From Sthenelais limicola (Eukaryota; Annelida; Polychaeta; Phyllodocida; Sigalionidae), in contig OW804097.1 of NCBI GenBank assembly GCA_942159475.1, forward strand, positions 117,402,789 through 117,466,788: a DNA stretch of 64,000 bases, given 5' to 3'. Positions 52,057 through 63,858 of the stretch are shown piece after piece; the stretch's first letter is position 1; each line of letters opens with the position of its first letter. The notes below the pieces were generated by a model, which did no database searches, was not told the DNA's origin, and saw only the letters and a list, made by a program, of their open reading frames with translations. Position numbers and translations under genes: made by a program.

Positions 52057-52384
52057 ATTTAAGTTTGTGATTTGATAATCTAAGCTTATTCTTTTTGCAT
52101 TGGGGCAAAGATCGGTCTGACCTGCCATGACAAGACAACGATTTGAACCACATCGTTGTCGACTTCAAAAGAAAATACCTCGGTTACTTTGACAATGGGT
52201 GAATTCCCCTCCATTAGCCCGTCTGTAGGACCATGTTGTCCCGATCTCACTAGGGCTTATTGCTATTTCACTTCTCCTCGACCTGAATTCTTGTCATGTG
52301 TGAGTTCCGTGCATCATTGGAATTAGTCACCTTTGGAAGCATTGTGAATATATTGTATCATCCCTAATCACTAATTAATCAGTT

Positions 52385-52588
52385 CAGTCTAGGCCCAAAG
52401 ATGAGGGAGTCCCTTCAAACGAAGGAAAGGGCTCTCGCCTCAAACCGCAAAGTGTCATTATAATTCCATTAAGATAGCAAAATGTCATTATATTCCCATT
52501 AAAGCGCCGATTTCTAGGCCAGGAAACCGATTAGTGAAGTAGGCTGACATATCATTCTTATCTGATCTGAGGGTTTGGACCTGGAGTG
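52385..52588. mobile_element. Family F MITE
   Basis: Ends CAGTCTAGGCCCAAAG and GGTTTGGACCTGGAGTG, flanked by AGTT at 52381-52384 and 52589-52592; 204 bp. Confidence 0.9.
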
Positions 52589-54639
52589 AGTTAATTAAAC
52601 CGTTACCGATTATATATATGCCTTTTGCCTTGCATGAGGAAGTTGGCTTTAGTTTAGTTATCGCGACCTCGCTCTGTATTTGGAAAGTATTTGTTTACAT
52701 TCATGTAATAATAATACAGGAAGGTAAACAAATACTTTCCAAATACAGGTAAATAAGAAATAACCCAATCCACAAAATGGTCTCTGTAACATGTATTCTT
52801 AATTCATTTGAGTTGTATTTTAAGTATTGAAATACTAGGGCTGCTCCAGACTTCAGATTTACAGTCAGGTTCAGAAGGCAGTTTTGGACCCCTAAGTCTT
52901 AGAGATCATTAACACGTTCAGCCTTAGTCTTAGCCTTGTGGTTAAGCTTATCGCTGGATGTGGAATCGAGGAATGTGGCCGTCTGGACCTGACTGTTTAA
53001 GCACCCGATGTCATTAGAAGTTCAACAGTTGTTACCTCAGTAAAAAGAACTTGATTTCTGATGCAATTCGACCATATATGTAAATTGTCTGTCCGATCAT
53101 TTCCCTTACTACATGTTTTACTATTTATTTTGCTTCATTCGACGGTTAATACTTTTCTTGTAAGCTCAAGACGTGATCATGAAATGATAATGAGATATCT
53201 AACTCTATCTACCTTTGGGCCACTTCGTAAATTCTCTGGTGGGAACTTTTTCACACTCAGGATCTCCTTTCACTATTTTCCCCTAACTTCCACAAGACCG
53301 GGCTACGCCCACCATCATTCACTTTCCTGGCCTCGGTAGAGTTGAGAATCGATCGTTCATTCCTATTATTAGACACGCAAGTCTTTAGAAAAGAAAAATG
53401 TGCTTTTCTTCCGATCCCAAGGGGATCAATAACCAGCCACTCTGTGTCATCCTATAAGTATAACACCCTGGAGCACATTCGATGTACATTTTCATCTTTT
53501 TTTTTTGCCTTTGCATCTGTTTCATATGCCGAACCTAGCCTGGGTGCCTATCTCATACTCCAATAGTAAATAAACTAGGGACTAAAATGCTAGTGATGCG
53601 ATGGGATCGCCGCCATGTGTATTTGAAAATTTAGCACTACTTTGCAAAAGGCAGATTGTCATTCCACTCATAGAGGCTGGCAGAATGAAGCCACGCCTAT
53701 CTAAGCTGGCTCAGCCAATCCGCTTAAGGGACAGCGAAAATGGTAAAACATGTCTGCAGTGTTGTAGCTGGTTATTGGTCACTATGTATGGTCTGGAATA
53801 ACAGGGGGAGAAATTCTAACTAGCCGAACCAAGCACGTTGAAATCTGTCTCGATATTTCATATCTCCTGTCTAGTCTACATAATTAGTTATGTTTTCTTG
53901 GACCTGACCCAAGAATCAGCTACGTTTTTACAACTCTAGATTACTCCGAGATACAAAATATAGGAGGGTCAATGGCTAGGATATTAGAACGAACTCAACC
54001 TACGTACAATGTATGGCTGTATGTACCTCTCCTTGTCTTTGAATGGCCATCATTGTCCATATTTCCACCGCATAGTAAATTAACGAGCTATTTCTTTTTG
54101 AGTAATAGACGTACAACTCGAAATTGCTCTGCCATACAAACTACGATGGTCAATGAATGGGCCTGCAAATTAATGAAAAATTAGAACCGACTCAACCCAC
54201 ATACAAGATCGTATACGTACGCTCTACCTCTTCTTTGAATAACCACCATTGTCCATATTTATAGCACAAAGTAAATATTAGTAAAAAAAAAAACCAACCT
54301 AAAGACCAGGGTGAATTAGAACTATTTTATTATTTATGGCCGAGTCATTACAACCTATCAAAATATGGAGGCATTGCATTAGCTAGTATGGAGTAACTCA
54401 TTGCGGAATAGAGGGCCTGCCTAGGGAGGATGGGGCATCACTGCCATCACCAGACACCTGTGCCTTGCCCCACCCACCTGACAAACCACCTAACCACCTG
54501 ACAGACCACCTGTCCTCACAACCCTTGTCCACCATCCAGCATACTTGATACATTACTGACTAACCGAGGGTCGTACAACCCCTTTCCCACCTTTGGGGAT
54601 CCCGCTGCCTTCCCCATCATCCTCATCCTTTTCCTCTTC

Positions 54640-54720
54640 AACGTTCCCTACTCCCTCCCCCCGCCCCTTCTCCCCCCCCCCCCGCCCCTCCCCCTCCCCC
54701 CGCCCCGCCGCCCCACTACC
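54640..54720. repeat. C-rich tract with many C3+ runs
   Basis: Runs of C3 to C13 separated by one to three bases, for example CCCCGCCCCTCCCCCTCCCC. The opposite strand could form G-quadruplexes. It merges into a CpG-rich stretch up to about 54,930. Confidence 0.85.
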
Positions 54721-55030
54721 TCCCGAGGTTCAGCCGCTGCATCCATCCACTAGCTGACCACCCTCGCCCCGTGAGCGTTGATCTGCAGCTAACAGTTGGC
54801 CGTCGCGGGCGAGGCCAGGTCCGTCACGGTTGACTGCATTATTCATTTGCCGATCGATCGCTCGTCCACAGGCGTTGATGGGAGAAGGAGGGGGACCAGG
54901 GCAGTCAGTCAGTTGCAGACTGTTGTGTGGCGAGGGGGAGGAGGAGGAGGAGAGGCCTCCTCCCTCTGACCTATTTATATTTAGGTCACAGATCACTGAG
55001 CTCACTGAGAAGCTCTGTGCTCGACGTTGT

Positions 55031-55273
55031 GGGTCAGATTTTCCAGAAAATGTACAATTGGCAGCTCTACACATTTAGGAAATTCTCCTAAATTAGGCTG
55101 AAAAATGATAATGAATACCGGGTATATCTGAGTATATTTGGTATCGAGTTGAATTAAAGTATCAGTTCTGTTATATTAAACTGCATTTTGAAGCTAATTT
55201 CTGACTTAAATGTGGGTTATTTGAGAGGATTGGTGAAGGAAGGCGAATTGTACATTTTCTGAAAATCTTACCC
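55031..55273. mobile_element. Family A MITE
   Basis: Flanked by TTGT at 55027-55030 and 55274-55277; the interior is 4 bp longer near the right end (GAAGGAAGGCG). Confidence 0.9.
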
Positions 55274-55827
55274 TTGTAACCTGAGAATGTTAACATAGCT
55301 TTGAGGTCGGATGTCCAAAAATAGCATCTCCAGAGACTACTCCCCCGGGACAACCCCCTCCCCTTCTGACTGCATCACAATCTGCCTCCCCCGCGTTCCT
55401 ATTCTCATATTACAACATATCTGGTCTTTCTCACAACCTTTGTTACGACTACGCATCAGAGTAACCTCTCCTCCTATTTAAAATAAAAAAGCGAATGGAA
55501 TATCCTTAATTTTGCATGTCTGCATAGCCATAGACTGGCATAGTGGATATATACTAAAACGTATCAATTGCTCCTTAATAATTGATGTTATATATGATAT
55601 GGAAGAGTCGATAGTCATACATACTTTACCGTATTATTCAGTGGAGCCCAAAGTTTCTTTTATTTCACAAAAAAAAATGTTCATAAATGACATTTTTAGC
55701 CCAGGCTCCTTTGGTTGTTGTTTGAAAGAGATACAAACATATATGTATCTATGATACTAGATAATATAATGTAGTAATTAAACGATGCGATGTGCGACCT
55801 GTCCGATCCAATGCTACCATGCTACTC

Positions 55828-55850
55828 AAAAAAAAAAAAAAAAAAAATAA
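55828..55850. repeat. Poly(A) run
   Basis: About 20 consecutive A followed by TAATAATA. No retroposed body was recognised in front of it. Confidence 0.9.
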
Positions 55851-56552
55851 TAATATAATGTAGTACATCTCATTGTATAAAACCATAGGGAAGTGTCCGT
55901 TAGAATGCAACCTTACAAAAGCCTGAGTGACTATGATAAAACTAAAAATACCTTTTATTTCAGGGTGAGATCTAGTCGCTCGCTAGACGACAAATTGATA
56001 AATCATCTTCCACTAATTTCATGCATGGTTCATGTTTTCTCGACTTTAAAAATGTATTTATTCTGATATCCCCAAGCAGTCTCAAATTATCATTCGACCG
56101 TAAAGTATCTAATGAGTGTTTCTTCCATGGTACTGTATTAAAGATAAAAGGTGGGTGTGGGCCAGTTCTTTTTGCACTGGTGAAGATGAGAAAAAGCCCC
56201 AAGAGGAAGGCGTTTTCACATAACGATGTTTTCAGACCACTCCTTCTCGGACCATTATTTTGCCTTACTCAGTCTGCAACATAGTGAATTTGGAGATGAG
56301 AGACCATCGGTCTCTGCCAAATTGTAACAGTGGAGACCGAAAAGATTTTACAGAGACTAAACAAAAAATCTGGGTCATAGACAGGGTTCCCGTGGTCCAG
56401 AGAATTTTAAACATTTTAATACTTGGATATTTCATTGGAGACCGTCGGGCCCGGAAAAATATCGATCGCAGAGACCGACGAAAATTCTGTGGAGACCTGG
56501 GCGTCGGTCTCTTGAGTTATGTTGCACACTTCTTGCTCACTTTCTGTCTCTT

Positions 56553-56640
56553 TTCTCTCTCTCTCTCTCTCCCTTCTTCTCTATCTCTATTTCCTGGGTA
56601 TGATCATAAACTGCCTCCCTCTCAGCTCTCCCGCCCTTGA
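56553..56640. repeat. Short TC repeat and a stretch shared with 59470-59530
   Basis: After the CTCTCTCTCTCT run, TTCCTGGGTATGATCATAAA and CTGCCTCCCTCTCAGCTCT recur in reverse complement at about 59475-59520. Confidence 0.6.
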
Positions 56641-56684
56641 TATAACACTTCAAAGTGTGGATAAGGGCGTAAGGCAACCAATCT

Positions 56685-56757
56685 CACTCACTCACTCACT
56701 CACTCACTCACTCACTCACTCACTCACTCACTCACTCACTCACTCACTCACTCACTA
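56685..56757. repeat. (CTCA)n microsatellite
   Basis: About 18 uninterrupted CTCA units. Confidence 0.97.
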
Positions 56758-56773
56758 CTCACTATGATTTGTT

Positions 56774-56962
56774 CAGTGTAGGCTCGTATCCGACAGAATC
56801 CCTCCAAACTGAGGAAAAGCCCCTCGCTCCTGACCACAAAATCACATTAAAACCTCATCAGGACCATGGTGGTTCCCCTACTCTGGCCCGGGAAAGCGCA
56901 GTAGGCGACCAATCATTGACATACCCATCTTATCTGATCTGAGAGGCTCTGAGCCTAGACTA
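56774..56962. mobile_element. Family F MITE, diverged
   Basis: Ends CAGTGTAGGCTCG and GAGCCTAGACTA, flanked by TGTT at 56770-56773 and 56963-56966. Confidence 0.78.
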
Positions 56963-56990
56963 TGTTGTGAAAACACCTGATGTCGATTAT

Positions 56991-57219
56991 GGGTCAGATT
57001 GTCAGAAAATGTACAATTGGCAGCTCTACATATTTAGTAATTTCTGCTTAATTCTGCTAAAAAAAAGTGATAAATTCTGGGTATATTTGGTATCGCATTG
57101 ATTTAAAGTATCAGTTCTGCTATGTTGAACTGCATTTTGAAGCTCATTTCTGTCTTAAATGTGGGTTATTTGAGAGGATTGGTGAAAGCGAATTGTACAT
57201 GTTCTAAAAAATCTGACCC
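56991..57219. mobile_element. Family A MITE
   Basis: Starts GGGTCAGATTGTCAGAAAAT 28 bp after the preceding family F element; the right end is ATCTGACCC. Confidence 0.85.
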
Positions 57220-57639
57220 ATACATCACAGAAAAGTCCTGTCAATTTAAAAATAATTGCTTATTGGGAGAATATATGTATGGTATTCTACATAAGAGATA
57301 AGATACTTCGCGTCAATTCTTTTTCAAGGATCCACACTTGATGCCGAAAGTAGTGCCCACGCTTCTCGGGCTGCCCTGGAATAAGTTAATGTCTGGGCAC
57401 TGATGTCACGGGAATGGAGTTTGTCTAGTGAGGGAATAGATATCACAGGGATGCAAGTGTTCTGTATTTTGTTCTCACTGAATTTAGTATTTTTGCACAC
57501 TTCGCAATTTGTCAAATCTCCCCCCAATTTACACGATTCATCACCAAATTTCGTAAAGAACAAAAAACCTTAAAACATGATTAAATTGCCTGGTAAAATT
57601 ATAAAATTGTGGGTCAAAAAACAAGAAAGTTTGTGTCAC

Positions 57640-57823
57640 TTCCCCCCCCCCCCCCCTTCCATCTCTGTCTGTCTCTGTCTCGCTCTTCTCTCTCCCTCTG
57701 TCTCTCGCTCTTTCTCCCTCCCTCTCTCTCTGTCTCTCCCTCCCTTTCTCTCATCCCCCCTCCTGTCTTTCTCTTCCTCTCCCGACCCAGCCTATGTCTC
57801 TTCTCTCTCTCTCTCTTCTCTTT

Positions 57824-57896
<73 letters not shown>

Positions 57897-58008
57897 TCTC
57901 TCTCTCTCTCTCTCTCTCCTCCCTCTCTCTCTTCTCTTTCTCTCCTCTCTCTTCTCTCTCCTCTCTCCTCTCTCCCCTCTTTCCATCTCTCTCCATCTCT
58001 CTCGTCCC
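57640..58008. repeat. C16 run, TC-rich stretch and (CTTT)n microsatellite
   Basis: About 16 C at 57641, then TCTCTGTCTC-type sequence, then about 17 CTTT units at about 57823-57893, then TCTC. One strand is almost purely pyrimidine over 370 bp. Confidence 0.96.
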
Positions 58009-58893
58009 ATGATATATCGCCAATAACCTTGTGGAAGGAAAAGAACATTTTGCATCCCATCCATCCTCTACTTCATGCTTCCATGGTTAGGATTCATGCA
58101 GTTCCTATGTTTATTCATAGATACTGATATGAATAGATATGGGAATACATCATTGGGAAGCTTGCGTGTTAGCGTAGATAATGCTAGGAAGTAGCATGAT
58201 CACAACAACACCTCAGTTGGCTTTAGAACAAAGTGTGCTGCCTCTCACCCCGATCCCAACCTCCTCATCAATAGTCAATGACTGTGGCTCCGGTCAGTCA
58301 CCTTTATGCCCTGTCACTCAGTGTTGTCACTGGATGAATAAAATTAAGTTCATATATATGGATTTATGTTGTATTCCCTTAGTACAATCATACAATGTTT
58401 ATTGGATGGTGAGTAGGTCTTTCTTTTCTTTTTTTTAAAATTTCTTTTACGGCCAAGACAATTAGATAATGTTCAAATGTAAATACACTTCGTCCACCAT
58501 GGATATCCTAGAGTGTTGCCTGTTACACAGATCTAATTGAAGAATTGTTGTTAAAAAATAAGTTACTAATTATCGACAATTAAACATAAAATTAATCAAA
58601 GAAACCTCATTCAATATTTTCGGTCAATATTAACAAGCACATGTTGATGAAATAAAACATTCCCTCTGCTCTATCTCTTCAAAACATACATTTTCTTTAT
58701 ACTCATCCTTTCCCTCTGAAATTAACTCCGCTATATTAATTCGTAAATTCCGCACAAATAGCATCACAAATATAGGCTCACCCATCTTATTCATTAATAT
58801 ACACGCAATATATTTTGCTTATCTAACGTATTTAATTTCATATATGATTGCCATCTCCCAATAGTTCCCTCCGAATAGAATGAACGGTTAATT

Positions 58894-59100
58894 CACTCTA
58901 GGTCCAAACCCTCAGATCAGATAAGAATGGTATGTCAGCCTGCTTCGCTAACCAGTTTCCTGGCCTAGTACTCAGCGTTGTAATGGGAATATAATGACAT
59001 TTTACGGTCTTAATGGAATTATAATGGCACTTTGTGGTTTGAGGCGAGAGGCTTTCCCTTCATTTGAAGTGAGACTCTCAACTTTGGTTACACTGTAATT
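58894..59100. mobile_element. Family F MITE
   Basis: Left end CACTCTAGGTCCAAACCCTC intact; the right end is decayed (TTTGGTTACACTG). Confidence 0.78.
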
Positions 59101-59837
59101 CATGTCATGACCTCCGAGTCAGAACTGTGAATTGAAGTGGATTTCCATAACAGATTCTAGGCTGAATTTATATGTTCATTTGATTGGAAAACTGCCGTCC
59201 ACAGGGAGTATTTATGTGACATGAAGCTAAATTATGTTCCATTGACACTCAACATTATCATTGATCCTCCCATCAATTGAACGAGTAATGGTGCATTGAT
59301 TATCTGCAATGATAATTACATTCAAGCGACAGATGGATGAAAGGCATTGATTGAGAGTAGACTTTAAATTAATGTAACATTCTTTTTTTTGTAATGATAT
59401 GGAACATAATAGGTGAGTGATTGAGACTGGTTGCTTTACTCCCTTATCAAGATATTGAAAGGTTATATCAAGGGTGAAAGAGCTGAGAGGGAGGCAGTTT
59501 ATGATCATACCCAGGAAATAGGGAGAGACAGACAGAAAAAAAGAGACAGAAAGGCATTTTATTCCAGGCGACTTATTCAATATTGGTGGTATAATTTACG
59601 ATGTCTTTGTTTAATAATAAATACTTCTGGCTTCCCCCTATCTGCGGTTCTTACTGATAATGGATTCTTAGTTTAGAAAATAGAACAATACCTCAAGTAG
59701 TTGGGGCGAATGGAGTGATTACTTCGTGGACTGGAGATAAGACATTGAGGGTGCTTATGCCTTATCTGAGGACAGGTTATCTCTCAGTGCCTATGAACTA
59801 TTACCCTTCTGTACGCATGTCGTACGTGTGCTTCATT

Positions 59838-60072
59838 GGGTCAGATTGTCAGAAAATGTACAATTCATCTTCACCAATCCTCTCAAATAACCCAAATTTA
59901 AGACAAAAATGAGCTTCAAAATGCAGTTTAACATAACAGAACTGATACTTTAAATCACGGCAATACCAAATATACTCGGATATGCCCGGTATTCAGCGTT
60001 TTTCAGCCTAATTTAGGAGAATTTCATAAATGTGTAGAGCTGTCAATTGTACATTTTCTGAAAATCTGACCC
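59838..60072. mobile_element. Family A MITE between 35-bp direct repeats
   Basis: Complete ends. The flanks are not a 4-bp duplication but 35-bp direct repeats, ATTACCCTTCTGTACGCATG onward, at 59800-59834 and 60075-60109 with one difference. Confidence 0.85.
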
Positions 60073-60343
60073 ATATTACCCTTCTGTACGCATGTCATAC
60101 GTGTGCTTCCTGTCTGGAAAACAAAGGGGCCACGTGCCGCTGTCGGACATGTCAACAGTCTGTTTGGACATGCACAGGAGAGGAACATCCTCTTGACCAT
60201 CTCAAGGGCTTCTTTAAAGATAGACATTTTCATTTGTAAAATTCCAGCACTCGTAGATCATTATGCGAAGCATCCTATTTGATCAATATTAGGTTCTTAA
60301 GCACTGACTGGATTAGCTTGGATTTACATAAACATCAGTTTCT

Positions 60344-60582
60344 GGGTCAGATTTTCAGAAAATGTACAATTCACCTTCCTAAATCCTCTCAAATAACCCC
60401 CATTTAAGACAGAATGAGAGCCTTAAAATGCAGTTTAACGTAACAAAACAGATACTTTAAACCAAGGTGATACCAATTATACTCAGATATACCGAGTATT
60501 TAATATCATTTTTCAGCCAAATTTAGCAGAATTTACTGAATGTGTAGATCTGCTAATTGCACATTTTCTGAAAATCTGACTC
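60344..60582. mobile_element. Family A MITE
   Basis: Flanked by TTCT at 60340-60343 and 60583-60586. Confidence 0.88.
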
Positions 60583-60936
60583 TTCTATTGTAAGAGTCTA
60601 TAGTTTTGCACCCGGAGTTATTAACAATTAGGCAGTGGAATGATGAATGGTAATACACTGGATCACCTGCATTATCTTGTATACATACACGTATGGAGTT
60701 TAATATATAATTTAATATCAAATATGCGCACGTAGAGGGACATGCGATGGTGTTATAAAATAACATGTATCATGGATGTTCAAAAGTAATGAATAATAAA
60801 TACTGCGCTCAGTTAGTTATGCTAGTTCATCATTGCTTAATGACATGAGGGTTCACTTACTATAATGTGCTATTTTGGGAAGAGAGAGGGAGATTATAAA
60901 TGTGGATGAATTCCTGGCCAACTGCGCTCGTTCTAT

Positions 60937-61280
60937 AGTCTATCCGAAAGGTAGTTGACTTGTGATTCCCTAGTCCCTTTAAGAGGAGGGAAAAGTGGGA
61001 GATTATTTATTTCTATTTATGACAAGGACCTGTCAAACCTTTGCCCAGCAAGTCGCTCATTGCAATCAACCATGGAGAAACAGGGCCAGTAATACCAGCT
61101 CCTCCTTCCTTTTAAGCAAAACAACTGCTGCTGCACATAGAACAGAGACAGAGCAATACAATACAGCTGTATATTTGGCCGTGGTCGGTCGCAAACAGCG
61201 ATTCAGGGGGAAAAGGTTTGAAGCCAAAAATCCCCCACTTTCCTTCCCCTTAAAGGGACTAAGGAATCATGTGTATTGTA
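60937..61280. mobile_element. Family E MITE with altered right end
   Basis: Left end AGTCTATCCGAAAGGTAGTT and interior match 9051-9395. The right end stops at AGGAATCATGTGT and runs straight into TTGTACACTTTCTGACAACC, a family A terminus. Confidence 0.8.
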
Positions 61281-61465
61281 CACTTTCTGACAACCTGATC
61301 CAAACCCACTTTTACACACAACCCTATGCGTTTATATATGATGCCATAGGAAGTGTAGGTTTTAACCGTTGGCTGGCATTTTGTCAAGCTGGCTTTTATT
61401 TTCTATAATATATATTGAACTACAATCTTTGCTTTGATTAGTTTCTCCCTCTGGACGGGTGAAGG

Positions 61466-61720
61466 ACTCTAGGTCCAAACCCTCAGATCACACTCTAGGT
61501 CCAAACCCTCAGATCACACTCTAGGTCCAAACCCTCAGATCAGATAAGAATGGTATGTCAGCCTACTTCGCTAAGTCGTATCCCTGCCTTGAATTCAGCG
61601 TTTTAATGGGAATATAATGACATTTTGCGGTCTTAATGGAATTATAATGGCACTTTGTGGTTTGATACGAGAGGCTTTCCCTTCGTTTGAAGGGACTTTC
61701 TCAACTTTGGGCCTAGACTG
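61466..61720. mobile_element. Family F MITE with a triplicated left end
   Basis: The left-end unit ACTCTAGGTCCAAACCCTCA plus GATCAC occurs at 61466-61491 and 61492-61517 and again at 61518, where the full element continues to GGGCCTAGACTG. Confidence 0.9.
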
Positions 61721-61761
61721 TGTCATAAAAGAGGCACTGAGCCAGAATGGAGTCACCATAT

Positions 61762-61996
61762 GGGTCAGATTTTCAATAAATGTACAATTCACCTTCATCA
61801 ATCCTCTCCAATAACCCACATTTAAGAAAAAAATGAGCTTTAAAATGCAGTTTAACATAACAGAACTGATACTTTAAATCAATGCGATATCAAATATACT
61901 CAGATATACACGATATTCATAATTTTTCAGCCAAATTTAACACAATTTACTAAATGTGTAGAGCTGCCAATTGTACATTTTCTGAAAATCTGACCC
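61762..61996. mobile_element. Family A MITE
   Basis: 235 bp with clear ends, about 40 bp beyond the family F element. Confidence 0.87.
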
Positions 61997-62395
61997 ACCT
62001 ATGCCATTTCTCTGCGCGGACGAATGCTTTAGCGAATACCTGGAAGATAAATAATACAAATAAGTTGAAAGGCTGATAAGAGCCATGAAGAAACATCCCT
62101 GACACAAAATAGATGCTTTGTTGGGCACGTGTTGGGGTCGTCCCAATGACCCGAGGCGTACATTATATATCAGACAGATAATGTGTAGGGCCTATATGGG
62201 GTCGCGGGGGTATCATCTAAAGGCCCTTATCAATGATTTCTGAAGATATTACTTTCTCGATCCTACTGATACCAAACTTGTCTAGGGCAGTCATAGCTTG
62301 ACAAGTAGGACTCGTTGCTTTGCGCTATTTCGCCAAGTTGAAACTTGTTTCTAAAGGCGCCAAACCATAATAAAAACGCATAATTATCAGTACGT

Positions 62396-62630
62396 GGGTC
62401 AGATTTTCAGGAAATGTACAATTGGCAGCTGTACACATTCAGGAAATTGTGCTAAATTAGGCTACAATTTGGTCAATACTAGGTAAATTCGAGTATATTC
62501 TGCGTTGCAATGATTCTAGCAATCTGTTTGGCTAGGTTGAACTGTATTTTGAACTTTAGTTTCGTCTGAAATCTGGGTAATTTGAGAGGATTGGTGAAGG
62601 TGAATCGTATATTTTCTGAAAATCTGACCC
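62396..62630. mobile_element. Family A MITE
   Basis: Flanked by ACGT at 62392-62395 and 62631-62634; 235 bp. Confidence 0.92.
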
Positions 62631-62732
62631 ACGTACGTGCCATCACACAGTTATCATGAGTAATGCTCAAATGCGTAATGAAAGGCTGTAGGGTGTACCT
62701 CAATATTCACGTTTTAATCGATATCTGTGTAC

Positions 62733-62970
62733 GGGTCAGATTTTCAAAAACTGTACAACTGGCAGCTGTACACATTTAGTAAATTCTGCTAGATATTTAG
62801 GCTGCAATTTGCTCAATACTAGGTACATTCAAGAATATTCGGCATTGCATTGATTCTAGCAATCTGTTTGGTTAGGTTGAACTGTATTTTGAACTTTATT
62901 TTCGTCTGAAATTTGGGTTATTTGAGAAGATTGGCGAAGTTCAATTGTACATTTTCTGAAAGTCTGACCC
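62733..62970. mobile_element. Family A MITE
   Basis: Flanked by GTAC at 62729-62732 and 62971-62974; 238 bp, same orientation as the copy 100 bp before it. Confidence 0.92.
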
Positions 62971-63379
62971 GTACATAGTTCAAAACTATCGTGATTTCCT
63001 CAAGACTAAAGTGATAGCGTTCCCAGCAATCGTTATGTGCGTACTGGGTCCGTTTTCAGGGGAATGAGGAATGATATTGCACTCGGACTGAAGTCTTGTT
63101 TCCTTCACGAACATTCGCCTTTTATTTGAGTTAGGCAAGTTAAAGGCACGGAACGCCGTCATTCCTAATAAAATATAAACTTGTTTTTTGTTATTCGGCT
63201 GGACATATTCAATCATTCTATTTCGACCCGATTGTTCCAATCGATTACTGCCTTATGAAAGGGGAAAACGCTACATATGGTCAGGGAATAGACCGATCAG
63301 CTTGCTATGTCTTATAATATGAGAATAGCAGGTGAGATAACAACGGTTCTTGTCCACAGTCAGGCAGGGGAATGAGGAA

Positions 63380-63582
63380 TGATCTAGGCCCAAAGTTGAG
63401 TGAGTCTCTTCAAACGAAGGAAAAGCCTCTTGCCTCAAACCGCAAAGTGCTATTATAATTCCATTAAGACCGCAAAATGTCATTATATTTTCATTAAAAC
63501 GCCGAGGCCAGGTCAGGAAACCGATTAGCAAAGTAGGCTGACATACCATTCTTATCTGATCTGAGGGTTTGGACCTAGAGTG
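63380..63582. mobile_element. Family F MITE
   Basis: TCTAGGCCCAAAGTTGAG at the left and GGTTTGGACCTAGAGTG at the right; the first bases are altered and no clean flank duplication remains. Confidence 0.82.
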
Positions 63583-63844
63583 GGTATACAATCATCCACA
63601 TTATTCCGCCAAACGGCCAACCCGAGCGGGAGGGAGATCTAGTCTGATTGAGACGCAACATCATCTACCCCCTACAATTTTTCTTCTACATTTGCCTTAG
63701 ATTCAACAAGTCATTCCTACGCCATCCCACCGCTTTCATATCCCGTTTGAATAATTGATGATTAAACCATTAACACCATAGGAAAGACGAGGCCCGCCTT
63801 GCCTTCTAGCATGCACCTTGGCGTGCCTCAACGCCTGGCGTTGT

Positions 63845-63858
63845 GTTGCTATAGTAAC
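63845..63858. promoter_or_regulatory. RFX-type X-box match in a CpG-rich stretch
   Basis: GTTGCTATAGTAAC. The surrounding 63,790-63,950 is richer in CpG (CTCCGCGCGGTGATGCGG) than the preceding 10 kb, so this could be part of a promoter or enhancer. Motif evidence only. Confidence 0.4.

Noticed and set aside
55828..55850. Processed pseudogene tail
   Set aside because: A poly(A) run with no recognisable coding or retroposed body upstream and no clear target duplication.
56685..56757. CRISPR-like regular repeat
   Set aside because: Plain (CTCA)n microsatellite without spacers, in an animal genome. The tandem units at 2768-2990 also lack unique spacers.
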